Source: JAAYUJ01 sp963698165 | GTDB taxonomy: Bacteria; Desulfobacterota; Syntrophobacteria; Syntrophobacterales; Syntrophobacteraceae | DNA length: 64,000 bases | Reading direction: 5' to 3' | Assembly (NCBI GenBank): GCA_963698165.1 | Contig: CAVOPT010000004.1 | Span: forward strand, 1 to 64,000 | Shown: piece after piece, positions 38,955 to 48,145 of the stretch | Position numbering within the stretch: the first letter of the stretch is position 1 | Layout: each line of letters opens with the position of its first letter | Translations under genes and position numbers: made by a program | Notes under the pieces: generated by a model | Database searches by the model: none | What the model was told of the DNA's origin: nothing | Seen by the model: only the letters and a program-made list of their open reading frames with translations

Positions 38955-41558
38955 TCACCTTTCTTTCAGGGCCTGTGCTGGGGATCTCTTGAAGAGGGCC
39001 TGCCCCGCGGGCAGTGCGGCCGCGAGGGCCGTTGTGAGAATGAGGGGCAGTGAAAGGAGGATCGATCCCCAATCGATGCTGTAAATGAAGGTCCAGCCGA
39101 AAGACTGGCGATTCACGACGAAAATGAGAAGCCGGGAGAGAAGGAATCCGCAGGCCAGCCCGATGATCTCCCCCGCAAAAACCATGAGGATCGCTTCCCA
39201 AAGGATCATCATCCGTATTTGGCCAAAACTGGCCCCCACGGCGCGCAGGGTGTGCAGTTGCCGTGTCCGCTCAAGGACGAGAACCGTCAGGGTGGTGGCA
39301 ATGCCGAGGGTGGCGACCATGAGCGCAATCGCGAGAAGAACGCCGGTGACGGCAAAGGTTTCGTCGAAGATCCTCATGATGGCCCGGTGAAGCTCCCGGC
39401 CCGTGGTGATTTCGATGGAAGAGGCGGAGTCGCCGAGGATCTGGAAGATTTCTCCCCGCAGCCTCGCCGCGGCACCCTCCCGGTCCCCGGGATTTCCTGA
39501 AAGGAAAATCCTCACGCCCCCCCATGACCCGTCGCCCGTGAGCTCTCGGAATCGGGGCAGGGAATAGTAGACGACTCCTCCCTGGGTGCGGTAGTCCCGA
39601 AAGATCCCGAGGACCGGCATGTCCAACGGAAAGCCGAGGATCCTGGCCTGGAAGTGCTCGCCCACCTCAAGCCCGGTCTGGTTTGCGAAGACTTCCGAGA
39701 TGAGGACTCCCTCGCCCCGCATGAGCGGCGCGCGGATCCTTTCAGGGTTTCCATCGATGAACAGGAACCGCGCATGGTCCATGAAGACGTCGAAATCGAT
39801 GGCCTCAAACTGATAGAGGTTTTTTCCATAATGGAGAAAGATGCGCCGGTATGGCATGAGGGTCACCGGGGTCTCGAGCCTCCTGAGGCCCTCGATGACT
39901 TCCGCGGGCAGGGGATCCCGGTGACGGTTGATCTCCGCCATCTTGGGGCGCAGGAACAGGTCTCCGCTCACGCTCTCGGCAACCCAGAGCTCCACCGTGT
40001 TCCTGAAGCTGTGGATCATGATGACAAGGCCGACGAAAAGGCCCACGGCGGTGATCAGGGCGCCCACCGATATGGCGACCCGTGTCCCCGCATCGTGCAC
40101 GTAGCGCCCCCCCAGGTATGCGGATTCGCCGATGAACCGCCGAAGAGGCGGGGAAGCGATCCTTGCCGCCGTCTTGAGGCACCAGGGGGAAAGGAGTGAG
40201 AAACCCAGGAAGAGAAGAAAAGTGGCGACGTATCCGGACAGGGGGATTCCGAAGGAGGCGGGAACCCGGGAGACAGGCCAGACAGCGGCGATGAGGAGGA
40301 GGCCCAGGAAAGAGGTGTTTCTGAGGGAGGTTCCCCGCTTCCTCGCGGCCCCTTCGTGGATGACCAGGGCTTCCCGTGGAGACACGAGCATGGCCTGCCT
40401 CGCCGGCTGCGCGGCGGCCAGGAGGCACACCCCGACGGTCACGGCGAAGGAAATCAGGACCTCCCAGGGGTTCAGAACGAGCTCCTCCGCTCGGACCCGG
40501 ACAAAGAGATGGCTGATGGTGGAGCTCACCCGCCCCAGCAGCTCTCTCACCAGGAAAGACCCAAGGGGTATGGCGACGATCCATCCCATCACGCCGAAAA
40601 AGGCTCCCTCGGCGAGGAAGATCATAAAGACGAGGTGCGATGAGGCGCCGATAGAGCGCAGGATGGCCACTTCCGGCCGCCGCGCCTTGGCGTGAAGGGC
40701 CACGAGGCTGTAGACCAGGAACATCCCGACGAAGAGGGAGACGAAGCTGAGGACGGAGAGGTTGAGCTGATAAGAGTGGATCATGAGCTCACCGGTCTCC
40801 CTGGCCTCGGAAGGGCGCTCCAGTGTCACGCCCTCTGGCAGCAGGGCGCGGATCGCGGAAAGATCAGATTTCGAGGCCCCGGGTTTCAGGATCAGATCGA
40901 TGCGGTCCACCACGCCGAAATACCCGGTAAACTCCTGGAAGGTCGCGATGTCCGTGATGGCGACGTCACCCCCGTCAACCAGGGCCAGCCCCTGGGACTC
41001 CAGTGTGCCGAGGAGACGGAAGTCCGCCCGCTTCTGAACGTGCTCCAATGTGACCGTGCCTCCCCGGGTGATCCTTCGATGCCTCGCAAGGCTGGGTCCC
41101 GCGATGACCGAGAAGGGCCGTGCCATGAGGTCCAGCCACACGGCGGGCTGCGGGGCGCTTAGGGAGGCCGCCGTCTGCCATGCGCGAAAGGGACGATCCA
41201 GGATGGGGTCCACGCCCACGAGAAGTAAGAACAGGTTGGAATCACCGGCCACCTTCACGTAGGTGGTCATGACCGGAGATGAGTGGAGTACTGCCGGGCT
41301 TCTCAGAAGCTTCGAGACGAATTCTTCGGGCACTCCCTTTCCAGGACAGACAACGCTCCAGTCTGCCTTGCCCGTAATGCCTTCCATGCTTTGGGTGAAT
41401 GAATGCACCGAGGCACTCACGGCCAGTCGGACGCTCGTGAACACGGCGGCCCCGAGCCCGATTCCGAGGAGGACTGTCAGTGTGCGCCAAAAATGCGCCC
41501 GCATGTGACGGAACGTGAACCAGGTCCAAAGGCGCAGGAGCAGGGCTAGGCGGGCCAT
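38955..41558 (-). CDS. FtsX-like ABC permease (lipoprotein/lipid type)
   Basis: 867 aa with one N-terminal TM helix, a large periplasmic MacB-PCD-like domain, a first FtsX core (about 265-395), a central TM pair and second periplasmic domain, and a second FtsX core at the C-terminus (ATLGIATTLTVLVLERTRQL, HTLRAVGASFGQIRMMILWE). This double-core layout is that of LolC/MacB-related transporters with both halves in one chain. It overlaps the ATPase gene by 13 bp and precedes the AttH-like gene by 18 bp, so all three form an operon. Confidence 0.88.
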   Translation of the reverse strand: MARLALLLRLWTWFTFRHMRAHFWRTLTVLLGIGLGAAVFTSVRLAVSASVHSFTQSMEGITGKADWSVVCPGKGVPEEFVSKLLRSPAVLHSSPVMTTYVKVAGDSNLFLLLVGVDPILDRPFRAWQTAASLSAPQPAVWLDLMARPFSVIAGPSLARHRRITRGGTVTLEHVQKRADFRLLGTLESQGLALVDGGDVAITDIATFQEFTGYFGVVDRIDLILKPGASKSDLSAIRALLPEGVTLERPSEARETGELMIHSYQLNLSVLSFVSLFVGMFLVYSLVALHAKARRPEVAILRSIGASSHLVFMIFLAEGAFFGVMGWIVAIPLGSFLVRELLGRVSSTISHLFVRVRAEELVLNPWEVLISFAVTVGVCLLAAAQPARQAMLVSPREALVIHEGAARKRGTSLRNTSFLGLLLIAAVWPVSRVPASFGIPLSGYVATFLLFLGFSLLSPWCLKTAARIASPPLRRFIGESAYLGGRYVHDAGTRVAISVGALITAVGLFVGLVIMIHSFRNTVELWVAESVSGDLFLRPKMAEINRHRDPLPAEVIEGLRRLETPVTLMPYRRIFLHYGKNLYQFEAIDFDVFMDHARFLFIDGNPERIRAPLMRGEGVLISEVFANQTGLEVGEHFQARILGFPLDMPVLGIFRDYRTQGGVVYYSLPRFRELTGDGSWGGVRIFLSGNPGDREGAAARLRGEIFQILGDSASSIEITTGRELHRAIMRIFDETFAVTGVLLAIALMVATLGIATTLTVLVLERTRQLHTLRAVGASFGQIRMMILWEAILMVFAGEIIGLACGFLLSRLLIFVVNRQSFGWTFIYSIDWGSILLSLPLILTTALAAALPAGQALFKRSPAQALKER

Positions 41559-42286
41559 TTGCCCTCGGCGAGGGACCCGTCCTTCATGTGAAACTCCCGG
41601 GTGGCGTGAGGGTCAGCAAGGGTGCTGTGGGTGGCGATGATGACCGTGCGCCCATGGCCCCTGTTCAGTTGGGCCAGCAGGGCGATGACGATCTCCCCGT
41701 TTGTGCTGTCGAGGTTGCCCGTCGGTTCGTCGGCCAGGATGATCCGTGGGTCGTTGATGAGAGCCCTGGCAATGGCCGTGCGCTGCATCTCTCCGCCGGA
41801 GAGCTCCGCGGGCCGATGCTCCTTGCGCGGCGAGAGGTTGAGCCATTCCAGAAGCTCGAGACCCCTCCGTTCCACGGTGTTGCGGGGGCGGCCGGCGAGG
41901 AGGGCCGGAAGGGCCACGTTCTCCAGCACGGTGAGTGTCGGGAGCAGGTTGAAGGTCTGGAAGACGATTCCCACGACCTCGCGGCGAAAGCGCGTCAAAG
42001 CGATCTCGGAGGCTTCCTGAAGGTTGTGTCCCGCCACCTCGAGGCGGCCCGAGGTAGGCCGATCCAGTCCGGCGAACAGAGCCAGGAGCGTGCTCTTTCC
42101 CGAGCCGCTGTTCCCCTTGAGGGCCACCATTTCCCCTTCTCCGATGTCGAGATTGACCGCATTGACTCCCACCACCTCCGAAGCCCCCAGCTGATAGAGG
42201 CGCGTGAGGCCGCGGGCAGTGATCAAGGGGTGGGGGGAAGTGGTTTTCATGAATTTGACAGCCTCTCGGGGCGTTATGGTTTGCAT
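41546..42286 (-). CDS. LolD-like ABC transporter ATPase
   Basis: About 246 aa with Walker A GNSGSGKSTLLALFAG, Q-loop VFQTFNLLPTLT, signature LSGGEMQRTAIARAL and Walker B IILADEPTGNLD, typical of the LolD/MacB class that powers FtsX-type permeases by mechanotransmission. Starts at 42286 (GGGGGTG upstream) and 42250 are both plausible. First gene of the ABC/AttH operon. Confidence 0.9.
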   Translation of the reverse strand: MQTITPREAVKFMKTTSPHPLITARGLTRLYQLGASEVVGVNAVNLDIGEGEMVALKGNSGSGKSTLLALFAGLDRPTSGRLEVAGHNLQEASEIALTRFRREVVGIVFQTFNLLPTLTVLENVALPALLAGRPRNTVERRGLELLEWLNLSPRKEHRPAELSGGEMQRTAIARALINDPRIILADEPTGNLDSTNGEIVIALLAQLNRGHGRTVIIATHSTLADPHATREFHMKDGSLAEGKWPA

Positions 42287-42403
42287 CAAAATTCACCCCC
42301 GCGGTATGATTCGACCCATTGGAGAGACGACCCTAGCGAAGAGGCTGCATCCGGCACCCGCCATTGGGGCAAACCGGCCGTCAACGAATCATGGAGGCGC
42401 AAG

Positions 42404-42916
42404 GTGGATCTGAAAGTCATCGAGGCCATGGAAAAGCAGGAACTGCGAAAGTACCTTGAATTCCTGCTCTGGCATTACCGGGTTGCGGACGCTTTCTGGT
42501 TTCTCTACGTGGAAGAGGAATTCGGCGTCTCCACCGCCGAAAAACTGAACCAGCGCGTCTGGGGCAAGGCTGCATCGATGGCCGCGAAGAATCTCAAGAA
42601 GCGGTTCAATATCGAAGAGAGAGGGCTCCAGGGTTTCGTGAAGGCGTTGCGTCTGTTTCCTTGGACCATCCTCGTCGGATACAGGATCGAAGAAAAGCCT
42701 GATGAAATCCTGCTCTCGGTTCCCCACTGCCCCCCTCAGGAAGCGCGCATCAAGCGCGGCCTGGGTGAATACGAATGCAAGGCCATGCACTACGATGAGT
42801 TCGCCAACTTCGCCCGTGAGATTGACCCGTCCATTGTGGTGGAGTGCCTCTATGCACCCCCCGACCCCCATCCCCGGGATTGCTTCTGCAAGTGGCGATT
42901 CAGGGTTTCCAGCTGA
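42404..42916 (+). CDS. DUF6125-like protein
   Basis: 170 aa from GTG 42404, with GGAGG six bases upstream. It contains LEFLLWHYRVADAFWFLYVE, WGKAASMAAKNLKKRFNIEE, FPWTILVGYRIEE, a conserved-looking SVPHCPPQEARIKRGLGEYECK and a C-terminal ECLYAPPDPHPRDCFCKWRF. The Cys-Pro-Pro-Gln motif and paired Cys near the end are suggestive of metal or cofactor binding. I recognise the family as DUF6125, function unknown, frequent in anaerobes. It runs divergently from the ABC operon and ends 1 bp from the convergent nitroreductase gene. Confidence 0.72.
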   Translation: MDLKVIEAMEKQELRKYLEFLLWHYRVADAFWFLYVEEEFGVSTAEKLNQRVWGKAASMAAKNLKKRFNIEERGLQGFVKALRLFPWTILVGYRIEEKPDEILLSVPHCPPQEARIKRGLGEYECKAMHYDEFANFAREIDPSIVVECLYAPPDPHPRDCFCKWRFRVSS

Positions 42917-42917
42917 C

Positions 42918-43427
42918 TCACCACCTGTTGCGGTGCACCCGGTCTTCGCGAAAACGGTCTTCCGGACCGGGCCTTTGGTCGGGATAGCCCAGCACGACGA
43001 GGGCAAGGGGGATGACGTGTTCGGGCAGGCCGCAAAGCGTTCTGAACGCCCGGATTCTTTCCTCCAGAGGGTGGATTCCCGTCCACACGGCCCCAAGCCC
43101 CTGATCGTGAGCTGCAAGGAGGAGGTTCTGCGTGGCCGCGGAACAGTCCTGCACCCAAAACCCCTTGAATTTCTCGAGAGTGGTGTCCGCGCAAACCAGG
43201 ATTCCCAGAGGCGCCGAGCGGCACATGCCTGCATAGGGGTGGATGCTTGGGACCGCATCGAGGATTTTGCGGTCGTCGATGACCACGAAATGCCATGGCT
43301 GTTGGTTGCCGGCGGAAGGGGCGCTCATGGCCGATGAGAGGAGCTGCCTGATGAGCTCCCCGGGCACCGGCCGGCCTGTGAACGATCGGATGCTTCGCCG
43401 CGTGCGAATGGCTTCAAGAGTCTCCAT
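42918..43427 (-). CDS. Nitroreductase-family flavoprotein
   Basis: 169 aa from ATG 43427 (METLEAIRTRRSIRSF; GAGAGGG upstream). FMN-binding signatures: RRSIRSFTGRPVP near the start, SAMSAPSAGNQQPWHFVVI, and LAAHDQGLGAVWTGI with LALVVLGYPDQRP at the end. Such enzymes reduce nitro, quinone or enoate groups with NAD(P)H; the substrate cannot be told. Confidence 0.88.
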   Translation of the reverse strand: METLEAIRTRRSIRSFTGRPVPGELIRQLLSSAMSAPSAGNQQPWHFVVIDDRKILDAVPSIHPYAGMCRSAPLGILVCADTTLEKFKGFWVQDCSAATQNLLLAAHDQGLGAVWTGIHPLEERIRAFRTLCGLPEHVIPLALVVLGYPDQRPGPEDRFREDRVHRNRW

Positions 43428-43577
43428 GGGTTGCGTCCCTCTCGATCGCTGCACAATTCATTTTCAAAAAGCGTTTGAACCCATTTAAAAAGTGTTTGAA
43501 CCCAGGCCCATCTTGTCGTGACGGTCCTTCAGTACCCACGACGACAAGCGGTCAAGTCCCCGGGAGAGCATGAGGGC

Positions 43578-44024
43578 CTATTTGACCTGGACCTTGATTT
43601 CCTTCTTTTTGGCCTCTTCTGTCTTGGGGAGGGTGACGACGAGCACTCCCCTGTCGAAAGTCGCTTCCACCTTGTCGGTCTGGATGTTCGCCGGAAGGCG
43701 GAATGACCTCTGAAACGAGCCGTAGAAGCGTTCCACGGAATGGAACCTCTCTCCTGTCTTCTCTTCCTCCCTCCTTCTCTCACCCTTGATGGTGAGGACG
43801 TCTTCCGCAATGGACACATCGATGTCTGAGCTTTCCAAGCCTGGAAGCTCAGCCTTCACCACGATGCTCGATTCGGTATCGATCACATCGGCGGAAGGCT
43901 GCCAAGCCTCGGTGAATGGCCTCGAAAGCCAGGTGTCTCCGACAAAACGGTCCCACAACCTCTCCATTTCCCTTCGGAAAGGCTCAAGCTCCCTTCTGAT
44001 GGGTTTCCAGGGCGTAAAGTCCAT
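43578..44024 (-). CDS. Small heat shock protein Hsp20
   Basis: 148 aa from ATG 44024 (AAAGGAGGT upstream). The alpha-crystallin domain spans about 38-140: VVKAELPGLESSDIDVSI, LTIKGERRREEE, FHSVERFYGSFQRSFRLP and FDRGVLVVTLPK. ATP-independent holdase. No CIRCE-type inverted repeat or obvious heat-shock promoter was seen upstream. Confidence 0.93.
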   Translation of the reverse strand: MDFTPWKPIRRELEPFRREMERLWDRFVGDTWLSRPFTEAWQPSADVIDTESSIVVKAELPGLESSDIDVSIAEDVLTIKGERRREEEKTGERFHSVERFYGSFQRSFRLPANIQTDKVEATFDRGVLVVTLPKTEEAKKKEIKVQVK

Positions 44025-44259
44025 ACTCAAACCTCCTTTCCCGCTCCCCTGCTCTCCCAAGGATCGTGTGCAAGTCCTGAAGCCGCGGCAGGCCGCCGCA
44101 AATCAAAAAACCTCAACGACGGCAGCTCGGATGTGAAATACTTCCACTTTTATAATTGCACAAAAGGCCAAGTGTAAAGGGCCGGTTTTGATCTTGCCGT
44201 CCATCCCCTTGACCAACGGCTCGCGTCTCGGATTACGTCGAAAAAGGCCTCCAATGCCT

Positions 44260-45606
44260 TCAAGGCTGGTGAGGTTCCACAAGGATAGTCATACCCACGA
44301 TACGGCTCAAGAGGTCGGAACTCCGCCTTGAGAGACCGTTCAGCTCGGAACCCGGGTGAAGCGAAGTGACGGCTGCGTGGCCCACAACCTTCGTGTCCTC
44401 CCTTCCAAAGATGTCCCGGGTTTTCACTCCCCACATGGTGTGAAAAACGAGGGGCTCTCCCCGGTGCTCACCGATGTAGACCATGATGTGTCCCCTGGCC
44501 CAGAGCAGGGTCAGGAAAGGGACGGCGTGCCTGCGGATGAGGTGGACTTTCTCGCCTGGATTGGTGGTCTCCAGAGGAATGAACCTCCCGCCTTCCGTGG
44601 CCTGATAGGAGGAGTGCCTTGGAAGCCACAGGCCGAAAGGCGCGAAAAGGTCCTTCACCATGGATGAACAGTCCCTGTTCCCGTAGAGTCCTCCCCATCC
44701 GTAGGGATTACCCATGAGTGCGTTGCAGAGTCTGGCCACGTTGGCGCGGGTGAGCTTCAGCGGTTTCCTGGCCGCGCTGTTCCTGGGGAGCCATGCCTGC
44801 CTGAAGACGGCATGCCGGTTGGAATCGGCGTCGGCGACGAGGATGTGAAACTTCCCATGATCTTCGCCCAGCAGGGGAAACTGGTTCCCGACGGATGCCT
44901 TGAAAAGAAAGATGCCGTGGACATCGACCACGGGAAGATCGTCTTGGAGGATGGCGATCGGTTGGGCATTCTCCCATTGCTCGGCGAAACCCCCGTCGAC
45001 CTGCGCCACGTCCCTGGCGGAAACCCAGCCCGAGGCGACATGGGATTCCAGAAACACCCATTCCTTGTCTTCCGATGTGTGGGACACGAAAACGGGAGTA
45101 TTGGCAGGGAGAGCCGACTTTTGAAAACTGTCGAAGGGATACCCCTCGGCAGCATCGTCGGGATTGGTGAAACGGGGTTTGTGAGTGGGAAGGGTGCGCA
45201 AGTTGGAGTGGGTGACCGTGATACCCCTGAAGCCGGCGTTGGGGTAATTCTCAAGCAGGGCGTTCCGATGCAGCGCGTCGACCCATTGAGCTGTGTGTTC
45301 CCTCTTGTTTTCGCCGTAGCCGGGGTTGTTCCGCGTGGTCTCAAAGTCCCGCAGCAGTTCCACTTTCGGGCGTGTGGGCTGGTCTTTGTGCCAGGGCAGG
45401 AAGAGCATGGACTGAAACCTCTTGTGCAGTTCCTCCTGGCGGCCGGGGCCAAGGATTTCCTGGTGGGCCGACTCGGGCTTCAAGTAAAAGGTGCAGTCCT
45501 GGGGGTACGTGCGCAAGTCCCTGAGGGCTTCAGGGTGAGCAACGCCCTTGCCGGAGAGAAGGGCCAGGAGCAGCAGAGGGACAAGAAAACGCAGTCTTCT
45601 GAGCAT
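44260..45606 (-). CDS. Exported NlpC/P60 cell-wall hydrolase with SH3 domains
   Basis: 448 aa with a signal peptide (cleavage after GVA near 23). An N-terminal helical region and SH3b parts follow (about 160-280, WVFLESHVASGWVSARDVAQ), then a C-terminal NlpC/P60 papain-like domain. Catalytic Cys in GLYGNRDCSSMVKDL, His in WARGHIMVYIG and a third polar residue near LVFHTMWG. Such enzymes cut gamma-D-Glu-diaminopimelate bonds in peptidoglycan stem peptides. Gene stands alone. Confidence 0.87.
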   Translation of the reverse strand: MLRRLRFLVPLLLLALLSGKGVAHPEALRDLRTYPQDCTFYLKPESAHQEILGPGRQEELHKRFQSMLFLPWHKDQPTRPKVELLRDFETTRNNPGYGENKREHTAQWVDALHRNALLENYPNAGFRGITVTHSNLRTLPTHKPRFTNPDDAAEGYPFDSFQKSALPANTPVFVSHTSEDKEWVFLESHVASGWVSARDVAQVDGGFAEQWENAQPIAILQDDLPVVDVHGIFLFKASVGNQFPLLGEDHGKFHILVADADSNRHAVFRQAWLPRNSAARKPLKLTRANVARLCNALMGNPYGWGGLYGNRDCSSMVKDLFAPFGLWLPRHSSYQATEGGRFIPLETTNPGEKVHLIRRHAVPFLTLLWARGHIMVYIGEHRGEPLVFHTMWGVKTRDIFGREDTKVVGHAAVTSLHPGSELNGLSRRSSDLLSRIVGMTILVEPHQP

Positions 45607-45748
45607 GTTTCACAGTGGCCTGATGAGGACTTGTGCTTTTTCAGTTATTGCCGGCTGACCACGAAGAGCACGAAGGGACACTCTCAGGATCCCCCCGTCG
45701 GGGTCATCCAGGAGGGCACCGATGGGGGGATCGCGTCATGGATGAGGT

Positions 45749-46858
45749 TCATTTCGAGAAGGACATCAAGAGGTCGAGGTATACCTGGGCAGCCAGGAGG
45801 ACGTCTTCAAAGTGAACCGACTCATCCGGTGCGTGGGCCTTTTCCAGTTGACCAGGTCCCAGGAGAATGGGCTTGACGCCCGCCGCCCAGAGTATGTTGG
45901 CATCCGAATGGCTTGGAAAGGCCTGGGGTTTCCAGGGGATGGATCGGTTACCATAAATCGATTTAAGCGTCTCCGCCATGACCCCTTTCTCGGGGAGCTC
46001 ATATCCCGTGTGGATGGTTTCAAACCGGATGAACCCATTGAAATCGGGGGTCTCGGATCGCATTCGGTCGAAGATCTCTTCGATTTCGAGAGTGATTTCC
46101 CCCATGGGTGCCGTCGGGGGGAGGTGAATGTCAAGCCAGGCGTCGCAGCGCTCCGGGACGGCAAAACCTGACTGGGACGTTGAAAGCTCCCTGATGTTGA
46201 ACGTGATGTCGGGACGCCCCGTTTCGACGTACTGACTCATGTTCAGCAGCAGTCGCAGCATAGTGTCGATGGGGTTGTGGCCAAGGTTGGCGAGGGAAGC
46301 ATGTCTCCGCTTTCCCTTCGTCGTCACATGGACTTCAATGTAGCCGTAATCGCTGAAGCACGGCTGCATGTTGGTCGGCTCGCCGATCAATGCCCAGGGA
46401 AAATGATAGTCCCGCACCAGTTTCTTGGCTCCGTCTCCCTCCTCCTCCTCACCCACGACGAGGGCAAGGGCCACGGGTGGGCGTGTCAGGGCGCTTCCGC
46501 ACAGGGCGATGTATGCCTCAAGCATGGCCGCGCACCCCGCCTTCATGTCGGCCGCGCCAAGGCCGATGACCATGTCCCCTTGGTCCTCGTATCCAAAATC
46601 ATCCAGGTCGTAGGCCACGACTGTGTCCACATGGCCTACCAGGGCAAGCCGGACTTCCGGTTGCGGGGGAAGGAGGAGCAGGTTGTAACGATTGCCGTCC
46701 ACGTTTTGATGAAGGGGAACCAGGCCGTGGCGCTTCAAGAAACCATGGATGAATTCGAGTATCTCCTCTTCTTTTCCCGAAGGGCTGTAGATGTCGATCA
46801 AGCGGTGGAGGAGCTGCTTGAGGCGCTGAGGTTGAATCGAAGGAGATGTTCCGCTCAT
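45749..46858 (-). CDS. M20-family metallopeptidase/deacetylase
   Basis: 369 aa with the di-zinc M20 pattern: VGHVDTV (first His/Asp), GLGAADMKAGCAAML (bridging Asp), VVGEEEEGDGAKKL (catalytic Glu pair), IGEPTN and the C-terminal FPSHSDANILW. The size fits ArgE/DapE/LysK-type amino-acyl deacetylases; which one cannot be told. ATG 46858 was preferred to TTG 46870. No co-transcribed biosynthetic genes. Confidence 0.85.
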   Translation of the reverse strand: MSGTSPSIQPQRLKQLLHRLIDIYSPSGKEEEILEFIHGFLKRHGLVPLHQNVDGNRYNLLLLPPQPEVRLALVGHVDTVVAYDLDDFGYEDQGDMVIGLGAADMKAGCAAMLEAYIALCGSALTRPPVALALVVGEEEEGDGAKKLVRDYHFPWALIGEPTNMQPCFSDYGYIEVHVTTKGKRRHASLANLGHNPIDTMLRLLLNMSQYVETGRPDITFNIRELSTSQSGFAVPERCDAWLDIHLPPTAPMGEITLEIEEIFDRMRSETPDFNGFIRFETIHTGYELPEKGVMAETLKSIYGNRSIPWKPQAFPSHSDANILWAAGVKPILLGPGQLEKAHAPDESVHFEDVLLAAQVYLDLLMSFSK

Positions 46859-46928
46859 GGTGTCGACCAAACCCCGCTGTTAATGCTTTCCGTCAGTTAG
46901 GATAAGTCCTTGCGGCCGGCTTCATTCA

Positions 46929-47498
46929 CTAGTCGTCATCCTCGACCTTGTAGCGAGAGATGGACCTGGAGCCGTTGGTCTTCTTCTCCCTGTACTGCCG
47001 CAGTTGGGGGTCCAGGTTGAGGGAAAGATAGATGTGCTCCTGCGGGCTTCCGAATCCCATCTTGCGGAAAAAATGCAGGGCGGGGAGGTTGTCCGCTTCC
47101 GAGTCCACGAGCAGGATCCGGACCCCATCCTCCAGCATCAGGTCACGAAACCGGTGGAATAGCCTCGATGCTATGCCGTATCCGCGGACGTTGGGATCGA
47201 TCCCCAACCATACGAGATATCCATACTTCCACGCCGAGTGACTTTTGGTGACCGTGGTGCCCAGGGCAAAGCCCACGATCAGTTCGTCGACCTCGGCAAC
47301 CAGGCAGAAGTCCGAATCGGATTGAAAGAAGTTTATGACCTCGTACTCATCCCAAGTTCTGTAAAGATTTGGAGCCTCCCTGGCCGTGAAGAGCCTCTCT
47401 CCGAGGTGAAAAACCGCGGCTATGTCATCTATCTCCATGTTTCGGATTTCAGCAATGACCCGCTTCTTCTTGTGATGTTCGGTTTCTTCAAATTCCAT
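46929..47498 (-). CDS. GNAT-family N-acetyltransferase
   Basis: 189 aa with the acetyl-CoA site in LVWLGIDPNVRGYGIASRLF and the end motif NLPALHFFRKMGFGSPQEHIYLSL. N-terminal IRNMEIDDIAAVFHLGERLF is typical of RimI-like members. Target unknown. A 54-aa basic protein gene lies 6 bp upstream and is probably co-transcribed. Confidence 0.88.
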   Translation of the reverse strand: MEFEETEHHKKKRVIAEIRNMEIDDIAAVFHLGERLFTAREAPNLYRTWDEYEVINFFQSDSDFCLVAEVDELIVGFALGTTVTKSHSAWKYGYLVWLGIDPNVRGYGIASRLFHRFRDLMLEDGVRILLVDSEADNLPALHFFRKMGFGSPQEHIYLSLNLDPQLRQYREKKTNGSRSISRYKVEDDD

Positions 47499-47504
47499 GA
47501 TGCG

Positions 47505-47669
47505 TCACTTCTTGTCGATGGGCTTCCTGGGGTGCCTCGTGGGTTTGCGCTCTTCCGGATGGAGGCCGGGGAGACTCTCTCCCTTCTGGATTCGCTGAGC
47601 CTGCCGTATCTTTTCCTTGCGTTTGAGATCTCCGTACTTGCCGAACCTCCCACCTCCGCGTTTCTGCAT
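47505..47669 (-). CDS. 54-aa highly basic small protein
   Basis: ATG 47669 has GGAAGAGAA at a good distance; the product begins MQKRGGGRFGKYGDLKRKEK and ends RKPTRHPRKPIDKK, with about 19 Lys/Arg in 54 residues. It stops 6 bp before the acetyltransferase start. It looks like a nucleic-acid-binding or ribosome-associated small protein and could be the acetyltransferase's substrate (inference). No family recognised. Confidence 0.6.
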   Translation of the reverse strand: MQKRGGGRFGKYGDLKRKEKIRQAQRIQKGESLPGLHPEERKPTRHPRKPIDKK

Positions 47670-48145
47670 GGCGTTTCTCTTCCTTCTCTGGGGTCAGAGG
47701 ATCAGAGACATGGTCGGGCCCGGCTGGTCAACTGCCGGGTTTGGCGCCGATGAATCCCCGCACGGCTTGAGGGATAAAGTCCAGAAGACCGAATACGGCG
47801 CGCGCATCCCTTATCTATAAATATAACGCGAAAGCTGTTGTGCGAGCAACCACAGGCGCGGTCGCTGGAATTTCCTTAAGTGCCCGTGGGGTTGCTCACC
47901 GGCTTGAGCGATCTGCTGAGCAAGAAAGTGCAACTGCAAGGCGACGACACCGTCGGCAACCGCCGCACTGCGCCAGTCTTCCGGTTGACCTATCGGGTCA
48001 TACAGATGACCTGTGGATAATCCATCACGACAGTTCGGAAACCGAACCTTCAGCCGCACAGCGGATGATCTCCAACTCCGCTGCAGCTCCCACCCCTCGG
48101 AGGAGCTCTTCCACACGGCTCATCACAGAATCATCTCGCAACTAT
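47670..48145. other. Gap with a possible decayed gene
   Basis: A minus frame 47811-48116 reads protein-like (DGLSTGHLYDPIGQPEDWRS, HFLAQQIAQAGEQPHGHL, LWLLAQQLSRYIYR), but it has no ribosome site, no recognised family, and base composition lower in GC than its surroundings. It may be a foreign fragment. Confidence 0.35.

Noticed and set aside
41588..42403. Long N-terminal extension of the DUF6125-like gene
   Set aside because: It lies antisense to the LolD-type ATPase; GTG 42404 has its own GGAGG site.
47811..48116. 101-codon minus frame as a gene
   Set aside because: Protein-like composition but no start signal or family; kept only as a possible remnant.
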